From PNON01 sp964387025 (GTDB lineage: Bacteria > Chloroflexota > Anaerolineae > Anaerolineales > Anaerolineaceae), in the NCBI GenBank assembly GCA_964387025.1, contig CAYLUZ010000005.1, positions 186,001 through 250,000 of the forward strand: a stretch of 64,000 bases of DNA. Reading direction: 5' to 3'. Numbering within the stretch: the stretch's first letter is position 1; each line of letters begins with the position of its first letter. Below are positions 1-8,782 of this stretch, piece by piece. Both the position numbers and the translations under genes were made by a program. A model generated the notes under the pieces. That model had not been told where the DNA came from. It saw only the letters and a list, made by a program, of their open reading frames with translations, and did not search any database.

Positions 1-241
1 GGAACTTATTCACCAGATAGATACTTGTATTGCTAGGTTCACACCGGTATTATCAGTGTGAAGTCTTATTCAAGCTCCCCAGATCGGTACAGAGTATGAT
101 TTATTAAACGCCTCGACTTTTCGTCAGATCATCCACCATATCCCCTAAGGATGGTTCAAATTGTTGGGCAGCGAACCATGAATGAAGGTTAATGTAAGGA
201 AATGAATCGCAGTATATTTTATTAGAATAGGGAAAGGTGCA
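1..241. other. Left-edge spacer, possibly with the tail of a transposase
   Basis: Plus frame 2 is open from the window edge to a TGA at 58-60 and ends ELIHQIDTCIARF-TPVLSV. The first 13 residues resemble the C-terminal helix of IS630-type transposases, where this helix is usually followed by an N-D-P segment that is absent here. With so few residues this is only a hint. The rest, up to the glycosyltransferase, holds no ORF I would support. Confidence 0.25.
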
Positions 242-1513
242 ATGCGCATTACGATTTTGGCGATTGGCTCAAATGGTGATATTCAACCCTTACTTGCTTT
301 AGCAGTCGGCTTGCAGCAAACAGGGCGGCATAAGGTACGCTTTGCAGCACCTGATAATTTTGAGCCGCTCGTAAGGGAGCACCATCTGGATTTTTTCCCT
401 CTAGGTATAAACACACAAGAATTATTGAGATCGCGAAAGCTAAAGGCTGGCATTGAAACCGGTCGTAATTTCATTTTATGGTTTTTAAATGTCCTCAACC
501 TGGTACGGCCGATGGTTGACAGGCTCATGGAGCGCACTTGGTTATCCTGCCAGGATGCAGAAATGATCGTGTATTCAACCATAGGCATTGGAGGTTATCA
601 CGTTGCAGAAAAACTGGGAGTACCATGCTTTATTGCCACTCCATTACCCGGTCTTGCACCCACACGCGTCTTCCCCAATCCCGGTGGTGTCTTCCCGGCA
701 CTACCCCTGGGCGGGAGCTATAACCTGTTGACCTACCTTCTGAATGGGCAGCTTCTGCAAGCCCTCACCGGACAATACATCAACCGCTGGAGGCGGGAAA
801 TACTTAACCTGCCATCTATCTCATTTGGTAAAAATCCATATAGCCAGTTGAACGGTCAACCTATGCCCGTGTTGGGCAGTTACAGTTCCATCATTGTCCC
901 CAGGCCTCTAGATTGGGGTGAGCATATCCATGTCACCGGCTACTGGTTTCTCGATCCCGATGCGGATTGGCAGCCACCCGCCCCACTGGTTGACTTTCTC
1001 GAGTCAGGTACACCGCCAGTGTATATTGGTTTTGGCAGCATGGTGAATTCCACACCCCGGCATACGACCCAACTAGTTTGCGATGCCCTTGAACGATCAG
1101 GGCAGCGTGGAGTGCTCGCCACGGGTTGGGGAGGATTGGAAGGTGCTGAATTGCCGGCCAATATGTTTGTGTTGGACTCAATTCCCCATGCCTGGTTGTT
1201 CCCGCGTGTATCGGCTGTTGTCCATCATGGAGGATCAGGGACTACAGGCGCTGGATTGCGTGCTGGAGTACCGTCCGTGCTCGTGCCGCACATGGGCGAT
1301 CAGCCGTTCTGGGCACAACGGGTGGTGGAACTCGGCGTTGGCCCTCAACCTGTCCCCCGGCGCCAATTAACTGCCGGGAGGTTGGCGGCAGCCATCACCA
1401 GCGCCATCACAGACTTAGACATGATTGCTCGCGCTGCAGCCTTGGGTGAACATATTCGGGCTGAAGACGGTATCGGGCGAGCCATTGCGATTATTGAAGG
1501 TTACAAACAATAA
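242..1513 (+). CDS. GT1-family glycosyltransferase (UGT/MGT type)
   Basis: A 423-aa soluble glycosyltransferase of the GT-B fold, which moves a sugar from a nucleotide sugar to a lipid or small-molecule acceptor. The N-terminal GT28-like half opens with ITILAIGSNGDIQPLLALA. The C-terminal half carries the nucleotide-sugar signature HHGGSGTTGAGLRAGVP near residue 327, followed by a D-Q pair in GDQPFWA. Length and layout match sterol and macrolide glucosyltransferase-like bacterial proteins. GGGAAAGG lies just upstream of the ATG. It is a single gene on its strand with no pathway neighbours, so the acceptor is unknown. Confidence 0.9.
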   Translation: MRITILAIGSNGDIQPLLALAVGLQQTGRHKVRFAAPDNFEPLVREHHLDFFPLGINTQELLRSRKLKAGIETGRNFILWFLNVLNLVRPMVDRLMERTWLSCQDAEMIVYSTIGIGGYHVAEKLGVPCFIATPLPGLAPTRVFPNPGGVFPALPLGGSYNLLTYLLNGQLLQALTGQYINRWRREILNLPSISFGKNPYSQLNGQPMPVLGSYSSIIVPRPLDWGEHIHVTGYWFLDPDADWQPPAPLVDFLESGTPPVYIGFGSMVNSTPRHTTQLVCDALERSGQRGVLATGWGGLEGAELPANMFVLDSIPHAWLFPRVSAVVHHGGSGTTGAGLRAGVPSVLVPHMGDQPFWAQRVVELGVGPQPVPRRQLTAGRLAAAITSAITDLDMIARAAALGEHIRAEDGIGRAIAIIEGYKQ

Positions 1514-1633
1514 TCGGTACCTAAATTCTTACTCTGCGAGAGCATGTGTGATGGCACAAAATTCCGCACTTATCTGGTGGAATTGGTCACCAATCAGCCC
1601 CATCCGAACGGCAATTTCCTCGGAGGATGGTTG

Positions 1634-1707
1634 TAATCCCTCAAAGATACTTTCCTGGGGTTATACGACATGATTGCAGTGGATCATGAGTCTGGATAAA
1701 TTAATAG
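1634..1707 (+). repeat. Dispersed promoter repeat, copy R1
   Basis: A 74-bp element that recurs at 4356-4429 with about 68 of 74 positions identical by eye. It ends in a promoter-like core: TTGCAG at 1674-1679, a 15-nt spacer, GATAAA at 1695-1700, then TTAATAG. An inverted repeat CATGAT-N8-ATCATG overlaps the -35 box. It sits 46 bp upstream of the DUF4287 gene. Promoter function is inferred from layout. Confidence 0.75.
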
Positions 1708-1752
1708 GTGGTTGGATTCGTCGTGTATTAACCCATAAAAAGGAGCTATACC

Positions 1753-2034
1753 ATGTCTTTTCAAGCATATCTGGATAATATCGAAGAAAAAACCGGCAAA
1801 ACCCCCAATGATCTTATTGCGAAGGCAAAAGAAAAGGGCTTTGACAACCCGAAGACAAAGGCTGGGGACATCATTGCATGGCTTAAGGAAGAATACGGTC
1901 TTGGCCGTGGTCATGCCATGGCGATTGTTTATGTCATCAAGAATGGCGCTGAAATCGGGGATAAACACGTCGGGACAGACGGTGTCCATCGTGACGAAGC
2001 GAATGTTTTAAAGTTGGACGGGAAAAAGAAATAA
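1753..2034 (+). CDS. DUF4287 domain protein
   Basis: A 93-aa protein that matches the DUF4287 family along its length. It starts MSFQAYLDNIEEKTGKTP and contains the conserved block IIAWLKEEYGLGRGHAMAI. The family is small, soluble and of unknown function, often found alone or fused to DUF5655. The SD AAAGGAG lies 8-9 nt before the ATG. It is a single gene behind repeat R1. No catalytic motif is visible and no function is assigned. Confidence 0.85.
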   Translation: MSFQAYLDNIEEKTGKTPNDLIAKAKEKGFDNPKTKAGDIIAWLKEEYGLGRGHAMAIVYVIKNGAEIGDKHVGTDGVHRDEANVLKLDGKKK

Positions 2035-2140
2035 CGCGAACCGTTGTGCAGTTACACCAGTATAGAATTAAAACATTGCGCTAAAACAGGGTGTTTTTCA
2101 TATATGCACCGAACTGAATTTCACCGTAAAGGAACATTAC

Positions 2141-2920
2141 ATGGAAAAAGTAACATCAAAAGATGGCACAATCATCGCATACGACAAGACAGGTAGTGGA
2201 CCCGTGCTGATATTGGTTCTTGGAGCTCTCAATACAAGAAAGTCAGGAACCAAATTAGCAAAATTGTTATCGGCTCGATTCACCGTCATAACCTATGACC
2301 GGCGTGGGCGCGGTAATAGTACAGACACTGCGCAATATTCACCTCAGTGTGAAGTTGAAGATATTGCTGCGTTGATCGATGCAGTTGGAGAACCTGTTTA
2401 CATTTATGGTCATTCTTCTGGTGCTGCCCTCGCATCGGAGGCAACAATTAGTCTTTCCAATAAAATTGGGAAACTAGCTATTTATGAAGTGCCATATACT
2501 ATTGACAACAATGCACGTAATGCCGCAAATGAGTATTATTTAGCGCTCAAAATGTTCCTCGCGGATGGACGTAAAGACGACGCTGTAGCTTTGTTTGTCC
2601 AGTCTGTGGGAGTATCTGACAAACAGGTTCAAGCCATGATGCACATGCCGATGTGGAAAGGGCTGGTAAAATTAGCTCCAACATTGGCTTATGACAGCGA
2701 AGTCCTGGGTGAAGGGCATGCTCTGCCAGCCGCGCGCTTGTCAAAAATTACCATTCCGACCCTTGTTATGCACGGCGGTGCCGGAGCACCATTTATGCGT
2801 GATGCAGCTATTAAAGTCAGCGAAGTAATTCCTCAGGCGCAACTTCGTACTCTTGCTAAACAGACACACGGTGTAAGCCCCAATGTCCTCGCACCGTTAT
2901 TGGAAGAGTTCTTCTTATAA
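2141..2920 (+). CDS. Alpha/beta-fold hydrolase
   Basis: A 259-aa alpha/beta hydrolase. The nucleophile elbow is GHSSG with Ser near residue 92, the oxyanion region includes VLGALN, and a conserved C-terminal His lies in KQTHGVSP near residue 246. The strand-5 segment YDRRGRGNS is typical of the small esterase/lipase branch common in actinobacteria and Chloroflexota. An SD (AAAGGAAC) precedes the ATG. It is a single gene, and its substrate cannot be read from sequence. Confidence 0.88.
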   Translation: MEKVTSKDGTIIAYDKTGSGPVLILVLGALNTRKSGTKLAKLLSARFTVITYDRRGRGNSTDTAQYSPQCEVEDIAALIDAVGEPVYIYGHSSGAALASEATISLSNKIGKLAIYEVPYTIDNNARNAANEYYLALKMFLADGRKDDAVALFVQSVGVSDKQVQAMMHMPMWKGLVKLAPTLAYDSEVLGEGHALPAARLSKITIPTLVMHGGAGAPFMRDAAIKVSEVIPQAQLRTLAKQTHGVSPNVLAPLLEEFFL

Positions 2921-3381
2921 ACTAATTGTCTCCCATTCGCGCTGCTGTTAGCATCCCCGAAGTGAAGTAGGACCTTAGCGAGTAAGTGGTTTTGATCATC
3001 AGGTCTCCATCTTCTTCATAACTTCCTCAATGGTTAATAAAAATCCCCCACGAACTCCAACAGGTTGGCGATATCACGAGGATAATATGCAGCTTCAAAC
3101 GTCCAGCCTGGATGCAATCAGGCAGCCATTTGCAACGCTTCATATACTTTTGAATCACAGCACTTCTGCATTTCTACCGGTTATCAAAACCGCCCCACCT
3201 ATATCCCGGATGGGTATAATGAAACCAGTTGGGATTGGGTGCCTTTGCCTTTTGTGAGCATGGTTTCTCCAGCCCACAAATGAACGTCCATTCCGGCGGT
3301 AAAAACGGTCTGTAGTTGACCAACTCATCCGTCGTGAATTACAATCGAAATGGATAAACCATATTGTTCAAAGAGGATAAG
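2921..3381. other. 460-bp spacer with possible eroded minus-strand gene
   Basis: No intact gene is seen. On the minus strand, 3034-3117 is open and reads HPGWTFEAAYYPRDIANLLE, which looks like real protein, but both sides are closed by stops. Another short coding-like piece (GMDVHLWAGETMLTKG) lies near 3250-3300 in a different frame. A 30-bp stretch at 2988-3017 matches 5439-5469 in another spacer. I read this as decayed sequence. Confidence 0.35.
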
Positions 3382-4251
3382 ATGCGTAGATTGTTTATCT
3401 TTTTCGGAATGATAACGGCCATTATTCTTGTTTGTATTTTTAATAATACAAACCAACTGCTCCTTCTCCCTCACACTAAACCAGAGGCGTTCCTTTCAAG
3501 CATGCCTTATATTTCATTGTCGCTTTTTAAGCACCAATATATTCTGATCCAACCTAGCTCGACGATCCTTGTGTATTCTCTCGGCCTGATCATGATTAGT
3601 TTTGGCGTGCTTTTTTTTATTACGAGAAAACAACAGATTTCACGCGAATATTGGGGAATCGGGCTGATACTTTGGGGGATTAGCGCCATTGTAGCGGGTA
3701 CAAGTTACCAGGCTTTTGGCTATGAACTTAAATGTAATTATCGTGAATTTTGTCTTTTTACCAGTAATTTTGAATTGGTTTACATGCTCCTGACAGCGTA
3801 CGCAATTAATTACCTGGTTGCCGCAACAGGATACACCACCCTTGCCCAAACCGGACGGAAGTGGCTAAGCCAATTTGCGATCATCGATAGTATTATATAC
3901 TCACTTTACATGCTGATAGGGGCAATTATCCCCTTAAAATTTCTTGTCTCTTATGAGGGGTTCATGGCCTTTATTGGAGTAAATTTCATCATCATGTTTA
4001 TTCTAAACATTCGCCACTATTTAAAATTCAGGGATGCACTGAATCGTAATTTGATTTTGATATGGATCGGTTTTCTGCTGGTCAATATCGGTTATTTTGT
4101 GTTCCTGTTTGGAGGATTCGGTGCGCAACTATACCTGTCTAATGGAATTTGGTTCAATGAAAACGATGTGCTTCATATTTTGTTGATTCTCTGGGCAGTA
4201 ATGATCTTCTTATTACTCCGGACCAGGTTGATGGATACTGCTGAGTCATAG
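3382..4251 (+). CDS. Polytopic membrane protein of unknown function
   Basis: A 289-aa hydrophobic protein beginning MRRLFIFFGMITAIILVC. About seven to eight membrane segments are separated by short charged loops such as RHYLKFRDALNRN. I do not recognise a catalytic motif or a named family. The ATG at 3382 is preferred because AGAGGA lies 4 nt upstream; an in-frame TTG at 3364 would sit in front of that SD. It is a single-gene unit on the plus strand. Role unknown. Confidence 0.72.
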   Translation: MRRLFIFFGMITAIILVCIFNNTNQLLLLPHTKPEAFLSSMPYISLSLFKHQYILIQPSSTILVYSLGLIMISFGVLFFITRKQQISREYWGIGLILWGISAIVAGTSYQAFGYELKCNYREFCLFTSNFELVYMLLTAYAINYLVAATGYTTLAQTGRKWLSQFAIIDSIIYSLYMLIGAIIPLKFLVSYEGFMAFIGVNFIIMFILNIRHYLKFRDALNRNLILIWIGFLLVNIGYFVFLFGGFGAQLYLSNGIWFNENDVLHILLILWAVMIFLLLRTRLMDTAES

Positions 4252-4355
4252 GGTGCATTTGAAATAAAGTGGTTCCTTTTCCACAAATTCCCTTATTAAA
4301 AGCCAAAATTCACCTCACAAACTCCACCTGCTGGCAATACCCGAGTGGGATAGAG

Positions 4356-4429
4356 TAATCCCTCAAAGATTCTATTCTGGGGTTATACGACATGATTGTA
4401 GTGAATCATGAGTGTGGATAAATTAATAG
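4356..4429 (+). repeat. Dispersed promoter repeat, copy R2
   Basis: The sister copy of 1634-1707, also 74 bp, with about six mismatches. Core: TTGTAG at 4396-4401, 15-nt spacer, GATAAA at 4417-4422, then TTAATAG. The CATGAT-N8-ATCATG inverted repeat is perfect here too. It ends 31 bp before the cupin start. Confidence 0.75.
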
Positions 4430-4460
4430 CGTAGCCTTGAAGTACACAAAGGAGGGCATG

Positions 4461-4805
4461 ATGGATAACGAGCAGTTGGTACCTGAGACGAAAGGTGTTA
4501 CGATGAAGTTACTGGAATCGATTGACCTCGGTCCTGAGATCGAAGGTATGGCAGGGCGTCAATTCCGGATGCGATTGGTGCCCTTCGACCCTGGAAGTTT
4601 CTTTGGCCCGCTTCACGACCATAAAGACAGGCCGGGTCTTGTCTACATATTGCAGGGAACGATCACAGACCATCGAAATAGAATCGCTACCGAATATGGA
4701 CCGGGATTGGGCTGGCCCGAGGATAGAAACACCTTACACTGGCTAGAGAACAGAGGGTCAATTCCGGCGGTGGAGATTTCGGTCGATATTGTCAGACAAG
4801 TGTAA
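4461..4805 (+). CDS. Cupin-domain protein
   Basis: A 114-aa single-domain cupin. The first cupin motif appears as FFGPLHDHKDRPGLVYILQG, with the H-x-H metal pair and the conserved glycine. The second motif is degenerate around GWPEDRNTLHWLEN. Such proteins bind a metal and may be dioxygenases, isomerases or sensors. GGAGG at 4451-4455 fits the ATG at 4461 best; ATG 4458 would be only 2 nt away. It follows repeat R2 and stands alone. Substrate unknown. Confidence 0.82.
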   Translation: MDNEQLVPETKGVTMKLLESIDLGPEIEGMAGRQFRMRLVPFDPGSFFGPLHDHKDRPGLVYILQGTITDHRNRIATEYGPGLGWPEDRNTLHWLENRGSIPAVEISVDIVRQV

Positions 4806-4971
4806 GCTGGTAAAGCGCAGTCATAATGTACCTTTTCACCTTATCACCAACTCTCCCAACTGTCCTAAATGGTCACCCGTAAGATCTGGCTTCATTCATC
4901 TCTGCATCGTGCTCCGGGAACAAAAACAGTAAAATTTAACTGTAAAGTAAGCCCTAATTAATGAGGTACTG

Positions 4972-5337
4972 ATGAACAATTCCGATAAAACCAATCAACG
5001 TTTCGCAAAAATGACCTTCTCTACGGTCTATCCGTTGTATCTCACAAAGATAGAGAAGAAAGGCAGAACCAAAGCAGAATTGAATCAGGTCATTGAGTGG
5101 TTAACCAATCTCGATCAAATAAAACTTAATGAACTGATAAAGGGAAATGCAACTTTTGAAGAATTTTTCCAACTTGCTTCCTTAAACCCTAATGCTCACC
5201 TCATCACCGGAGTGATCTGCGGTGTACGCGTGGAGGAAATCGAGGATACTTTAACTCAAAAGGTTAGGTATTTGGATAAACTGGTGGATGAGTTGGCGAA
5301 GGGTCGGAAGATGGAGAAGATTTTACGTGGCTCGTAA
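4972..5337 (+). CDS. DUF2200 family protein
   Basis: A 121-aa protein matching DUF2200 throughout. The conserved blocks are MTFSTVYPLYLTKIEKKGRTK and NPNAHLITGVICGVRVEEIED, with a basic tail. The family is small, soluble, widely scattered by transfer and of unknown function. Its spacer at 4867-4885 carries the TGGTCACCCGTAAGA motif shared with spacers near 24954 and 25353. It is a single-gene unit. Confidence 0.88.
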   Translation: MNNSDKTNQRFAKMTFSTVYPLYLTKIEKKGRTKAELNQVIEWLTNLDQIKLNELIKGNATFEEFFQLASLNPNAHLITGVICGVRVEEIEDTLTQKVRYLDKLVDELAKGRKMEKILRGS

Positions 5338-5438
5338 GGAGTTATAAGACCATTACTCACTTGTTTGCGATATTATCCTGAAACGAAGCCTCACTGTGCC
5401 GAAGGGACTCGGATTTCCGGTGGTTTTTTTCCGGAACT

Positions 5439-5469
5439 GTTTTGACCTTCATGTCTCCATCATCTTCCC
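5439..5469 (+). repeat. Short dispersed spacer motif
   Basis: The stretch with core GTTTTGACCTTCATGTCTCC, followed by ATCATCTTCC, matches 2988-3017, which reads GTTTTGATCATCAGGTCTCC and then ATCTTCTTC. About 25 of 29 positions agree. Both lie upstream of unrelated single plus-strand genes. Confidence 0.5.
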
Positions 5470-5534
5470 AACTGGGGATAAGTACGGGAAATTTGGATTC
5501 TCTCAATTAACAAGCAGTGTTATATCCGGTATTA

Positions 5535-5567
5535 TTGCCTCTTAATAAGTTTCTGTATAATTAATGG
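5535..5567 (+). promoter_or_regulatory. Promoter of the repeat type (R7)
   Basis: TTGCCT at 5535-5540, 15-nt spacer, TATAAT at 5556-5561, followed by TAATGG. The spacing and the TAAT following the -10 match the dispersed repeat core. TTATAT lies 9 nt upstream of the -35 box. It lies 18 bp before the methyltransferase ATG. Confidence 0.65.
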
Positions 5568-5585
5568 CTGAGTGGAGACTCGCAC

Positions 5586-6269
5586 ATGATTATTAGTATT
5601 CTTGAGGCAGATGTGAACAGATACAATGCTAATGAAGTCAAGGATTGCTATAACCGAACCGCAAAGGAATATGCTGATAAATTCCTGAACGAGTTGGATG
5701 GTAAACCATTTGACCGAAACATACTCAACCGGTTCAGTGATATGCTGTCAGACGGAAGCCTGATATTTGACTTTGGGTGTGGCTCAGGACAGACGACGAA
5801 CTACGTCTACGAAAAACAAAAACACAAAATAATTGGCCTCGACTTTTCTGAAAATGCTATCCAACTGGCAAAACAGAATTATAACGAAATAGAATTTGTA
5901 GTGGATGATATGCTGAATTCAAAAATGGCTTCCGGTTCTGCCGATGGCATCCTGGCATTCTATGCAGTAGTACATTTCACATATATTGAAATTGAGCAGG
6001 TACTTAAGGAGTGGTTGAGGCTATTGAAACCAAACGCAATCATTTTATTTAGTTTTCACGTAGGGGATGAAGCAATAGAGGCAGTAGATTTTCTGGGAGT
6101 AAGCGGAGCAAAGGCAACTTGGTATTTGCTGAATACAGATCGGGTTCTTGAAATTGCCGGGAAGGTGGGTTTCAAGGTGGAAGAAGCAGTTGTACGTTAC
6201 CCATATATAGGTTATGAACATGAAAGCAAAAGAGCCTACATTATGTTAAGGAAAGCTGTAAACAAATAA
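5586..6269 (+). CDS. Class I SAM-dependent methyltransferase
   Basis: A 227-aa methyltransferase. The SAM-binding motif I is LIFDFGCGSGQTT near residues 57-69, and the acidic end of strand 2 is GLDFSENAI. Motif III is near FVVDDML, with a later YAVVHF segment typical of Methyltransf_11/25 proteins. The N-terminal YNRTAKEYADKF block is common in this subfamily. The acceptor is not evident. A GGAG lies about 9 nt before the ATG. Single gene behind promoter R7. Confidence 0.87.
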   Translation: MIISILEADVNRYNANEVKDCYNRTAKEYADKFLNELDGKPFDRNILNRFSDMLSDGSLIFDFGCGSGQTTNYVYEKQKHKIIGLDFSENAIQLAKQNYNEIEFVVDDMLNSKMASGSADGILAFYAVVHFTYIEIEQVLKEWLRLLKPNAIILFSFHVGDEAIEAVDFLGVSGAKATWYLLNTDRVLEIAGKVGFKVEEAVVRYPYIGYEHESKRAYIMLRKAVNK

Positions 6270-6445
6270 GGCAAGGATTTTGAAAATGAATATTTACACC
6301 ACCACATTATGTACCAGACAACAGTAGATGCGGAGGATGGCAGTTTTAATCACCAGGTACCACACCATACATACCATATCTCTATAAACCCTTTTACATA
6401 CTGAAAAATGATCACCCATAGTAAGGGTATCCACCCGGAAATCAA

Positions 6446-6499
6446 TAAGGGGGCTATAAGGCATTATTGCAGTGTAGTATGAGTCTGGATAATTAATTG
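6446..6499 (+). repeat. Dispersed promoter repeat, copy R3
   Basis: A shorter copy of the R1/R2 element: GGCTATAAGGCATTATTGCAG, then GTATGAGTCTGGATAATTAA and TTG. TTGCAG 6467-6472, 15-nt spacer, GATAAT 6488-6493. The upstream half has diverged. It lies 42 bp before the GNAT gene at 6542. Confidence 0.7.
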
Positions 6500-6541
6500 T
6501 AAAGTTGCAGTAAAAAAATAAAGAAGGGATGCAAAAGTCTT

Positions 6542-7108
6542 ATGGAAAACATACGAACCAAGTTTTTGACCGGAAGCCAGGTCTATTTTCGACCCTTGGA
6601 AAAAGATGATCTGAAACAGTTGTATATCTGGTTCAACGATCCGGAAATTCGGGGATTAACCGGGGAAGTGCTTCCAACCGGCCAAACGGGTGTGGAGGAA
6701 TATTTGGCAAAACTTAACGCTGATCCGAGCCGGGTATGGTTTGGAATTGTGCTGCAAGAAAATGATCAATTGATCGGTGAAGCTGGATTGTTACGGATGT
6801 TTCCTGCCTGGCGCACCACAGATTTGAGCATCATCATAGGTGAAAAAACAGCCTGGGGAAAAGGCTATGGCAACGAAGCAATGGACTTATTATTGGATTA
6901 TGCATTCGGGTATTTAAATTTTCATCGGGTGGCTATCGGTGTTGTGGGAACAAATGAACGGGCAGTCCACTTTTATGAGCGTATTGGTTTTAAGCGAGAA
7001 GGAATACAACGGGACGGATATTATTATGCTCACACATTCCAGGATTTTGTAATGATGAGCCTATTGGAAGATGAATATCGAGAAATGAAAAAGCGGGGAG
7101 CGGCCTGA
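6542..7108 (+). CDS. GNAT N-acetyltransferase (RimJ/RimL-like)
   Basis: A 188-aa acetyltransferase of the RimJ/RimL branch (Acetyltransf_3). The N-terminal strand reads VYFRPLEKDDLKQLYIWFND. The acetyl-CoA pyrophosphate loop is GKGYGNEAM near residues 115-123, and the C-terminal ERIGFKREGIQRDGYY is diagnostic. Such proteins acetylate amino groups of proteins or small molecules from acetyl-CoA. It is a single gene behind repeat copy R3. Substrate unknown. Confidence 0.88.
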   Translation: MENIRTKFLTGSQVYFRPLEKDDLKQLYIWFNDPEIRGLTGEVLPTGQTGVEEYLAKLNADPSRVWFGIVLQENDQLIGEAGLLRMFPAWRTTDLSIIIGEKTAWGKGYGNEAMDLLLDYAFGYLNFHRVAIGVVGTNERAVHFYERIGFKREGIQRDGYYYAHTFQDFVMMSLLEDEYREMKKRGAA

Positions 7109-7444
7109 CAATCCGGCAAAAGTGCCATCCGTATAGAGGCCTCATTCAAGAATGAATAAAACAGATCAAGTATTTGGCGGCAAGGCAGATCATGAAGCCA
7201 ATAAGAAGAAAACTCCATTATTGATTTTCTGTCTGTAATTAATAACCATTATTTTGACGTTTCCTAGGGGCAAGTTGGTGGCATCTAAATTCTTCTACAC
7301 TCAGACCTCCTTTTTTAGTGAACCATCTGATGCCGTAAATATTGTTTTGACTCATAAAATTGTTACTTGAGGTAGATCGATGGTGATAATAATGTACAAT
7401 ATATAAGGGATAATGTTAATATTTTCACTTTAGGAGTAAATACG
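7109..7444. other. 336-bp spacer with promoter-like elements
   Basis: No gene is supported. Near the right end, TTACTT at 7363-7368, a 16-nt spacer and GATAAT at 7385-7390 form a plausible promoter for the flavoprotein at 7445. A TTGACT at 7347 has no matching -10. The rest is AT-rich without repeats that I recognise. Confidence 0.4.
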
Positions 7445-8773
7445 ATGACAAAGCGTATCTTTCAGGGAGTTTTCTGGATTGGCGTTTATGTGCTTGTCAC
7501 ACTTGCTCCATTATTTATTTTGTTATCCGGACCTCGACCTGTCGGGCGTGAATTTTGGCGTGATCTTTCGGTAGGTTTAGGATACTGTGGCTTGTCGATG
7601 GTAGGGCTGCAGTTTGTTTTGACAGCCCGATTTAAGGTCATCAAAGCGCCTTACGGCAGTGATATTGTCTATTTTTTTCACCGTCAGATTTCCCTGGTCA
7701 CATTTGCGTTGATTGCTGCCCATCCGCTGATTCTGTTCATTTTTGATCCCCAACACCTCGGCCTGCTTAACTTGGTCACAGCACCCTGGGCGGCCCGTTT
7801 TGGGGTAGTGGCTATCATTGCTTTGGGAGCGCTAATCAGTTTATCTGTCTGGCGTAAAAGCCTGCGGATCGAATATGATAGCTGGCGCATTTGGCATGGG
7901 ATCCTTGCCACTGTTCTTATGGCGCTGGCTATGGCACACGTAGAGCTGCGAGGCTACTACCTCAATACTCTTTGGAAACAACTTTTTTGGGGGTTATATG
8001 GTATTTTGTGGATTGGATTGCTTGCTTGGGTGCGAGTTATTAAACCAATAATATTATTGCGTAAAGCTTACTTGGTCGAAAAGGTAATCCCTGAACGCGG
8101 TAATGCCTGGACAGTTGTGCTGCGGCCAGAAAATCACAAAGGTTTTCGCTTCCAACCAGGCCAGTTTGCTTGGATCACGGCATGGGATTCACCCACTCGC
8201 GATCACGAGCATCCATTTTCATTCTCCAGCAGCGCGAAGGAGAGCTCCCTACTGGCTTTCACGATAAAAGAATTGGGAGATTTTACTGCCTCGATAAAGA
8301 ATCTATCACAGGGTCAACGAGTGTATGTTGATGGTCCTTATGGGGCTTTCAGCATCGATCGTCATCCACATGCCCAAGAGTTTGTCTTTATCGCCGGGGG
8401 TATCGGGATTACACCGATGATGTCAATGATGCGTACAATGGCTGACCGGGGTGATTCACGGCCTCTGACCCTCATCTACGCCAATAAAACGATTGAATCA
8501 GTTACATTTTTTGAAGAACTCGAAAAGCTTGCCCCGAGGTTGAATCTCAAGATAGTCCATGTTCTTGAATCACCACCGGAAGGTTGGACTGGTGAAAAAG
8601 GCTTTGTGAATGCAGAAATCCTGGAGAGCAACCTGCCAGCAGATCGTAGACCAAATTGGATTGAAATATTTATTTGTGGACCGGGTCCGATGATGAATGC
8701 CGTGGAAAAAGCTCTCATCCAGATTGGAGTTCCATTGGGAGATTTTCACTCTGAACGGTTTGACCTGGTTTAA
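7445..8773 (+). CDS. Ferric-reductase-like transmembrane flavoprotein
   Basis: A 442-aa membrane oxidoreductase. The N-terminal 200 residues form a ferric-reductase-like domain with about six helices and heme-ligand candidates in FFHRQ, AAHPL, IWHG and MAHVE. The C-terminal 230 residues are a ferredoxin-NADP reductase module. It has the FAD motif HPFSFSS, the GPYGAF loop, the NAD(P)-binding GGIGITPMMSM and the terminal ICGPGPMM...SERF. It should pass electrons from NAD(P)H through FAD to heme and an outer acceptor such as Fe(III) or oxygen. It heads an operon with the small peptide at 8783. Confidence 0.88.
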   Translation: MTKRIFQGVFWIGVYVLVTLAPLFILLSGPRPVGREFWRDLSVGLGYCGLSMVGLQFVLTARFKVIKAPYGSDIVYFFHRQISLVTFALIAAHPLILFIFDPQHLGLLNLVTAPWAARFGVVAIIALGALISLSVWRKSLRIEYDSWRIWHGILATVLMALAMAHVELRGYYLNTLWKQLFWGLYGILWIGLLAWVRVIKPIILLRKAYLVEKVIPERGNAWTVVLRPENHKGFRFQPGQFAWITAWDSPTRDHEHPFSFSSSAKESSLLAFTIKELGDFTASIKNLSQGQRVYVDGPYGAFSIDRHPHAQEFVFIAGGIGITPMMSMMRTMADRGDSRPLTLIYANKTIESVTFFEELEKLAPRLNLKIVHVLESPPEGWTGEKGFVNAEILESNLPADRRPNWIEIFICGPGPMMNAVEKALIQIGVPLGDFHSERFDLV

Positions 8774-8782
8774 GGAGGACTT

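Noticed and set aside
1425..1673. An 82-codon frame running from the glycosyltransferase into the R1 repeat
   Set aside because: Starts inside a real gene in another frame and ends in the repeat; no SD.
3030..3257. A 75-codon plus-strand frame
   Set aside because: No SD, no family likeness, and the minus strand of the same region looks like an eroded gene.
242..7108. Classical integron cassette array
   Set aside because: No attC-like R'/R'' pairs and no integrase were recognised; genes have their own promoters, unlike most cassettes.
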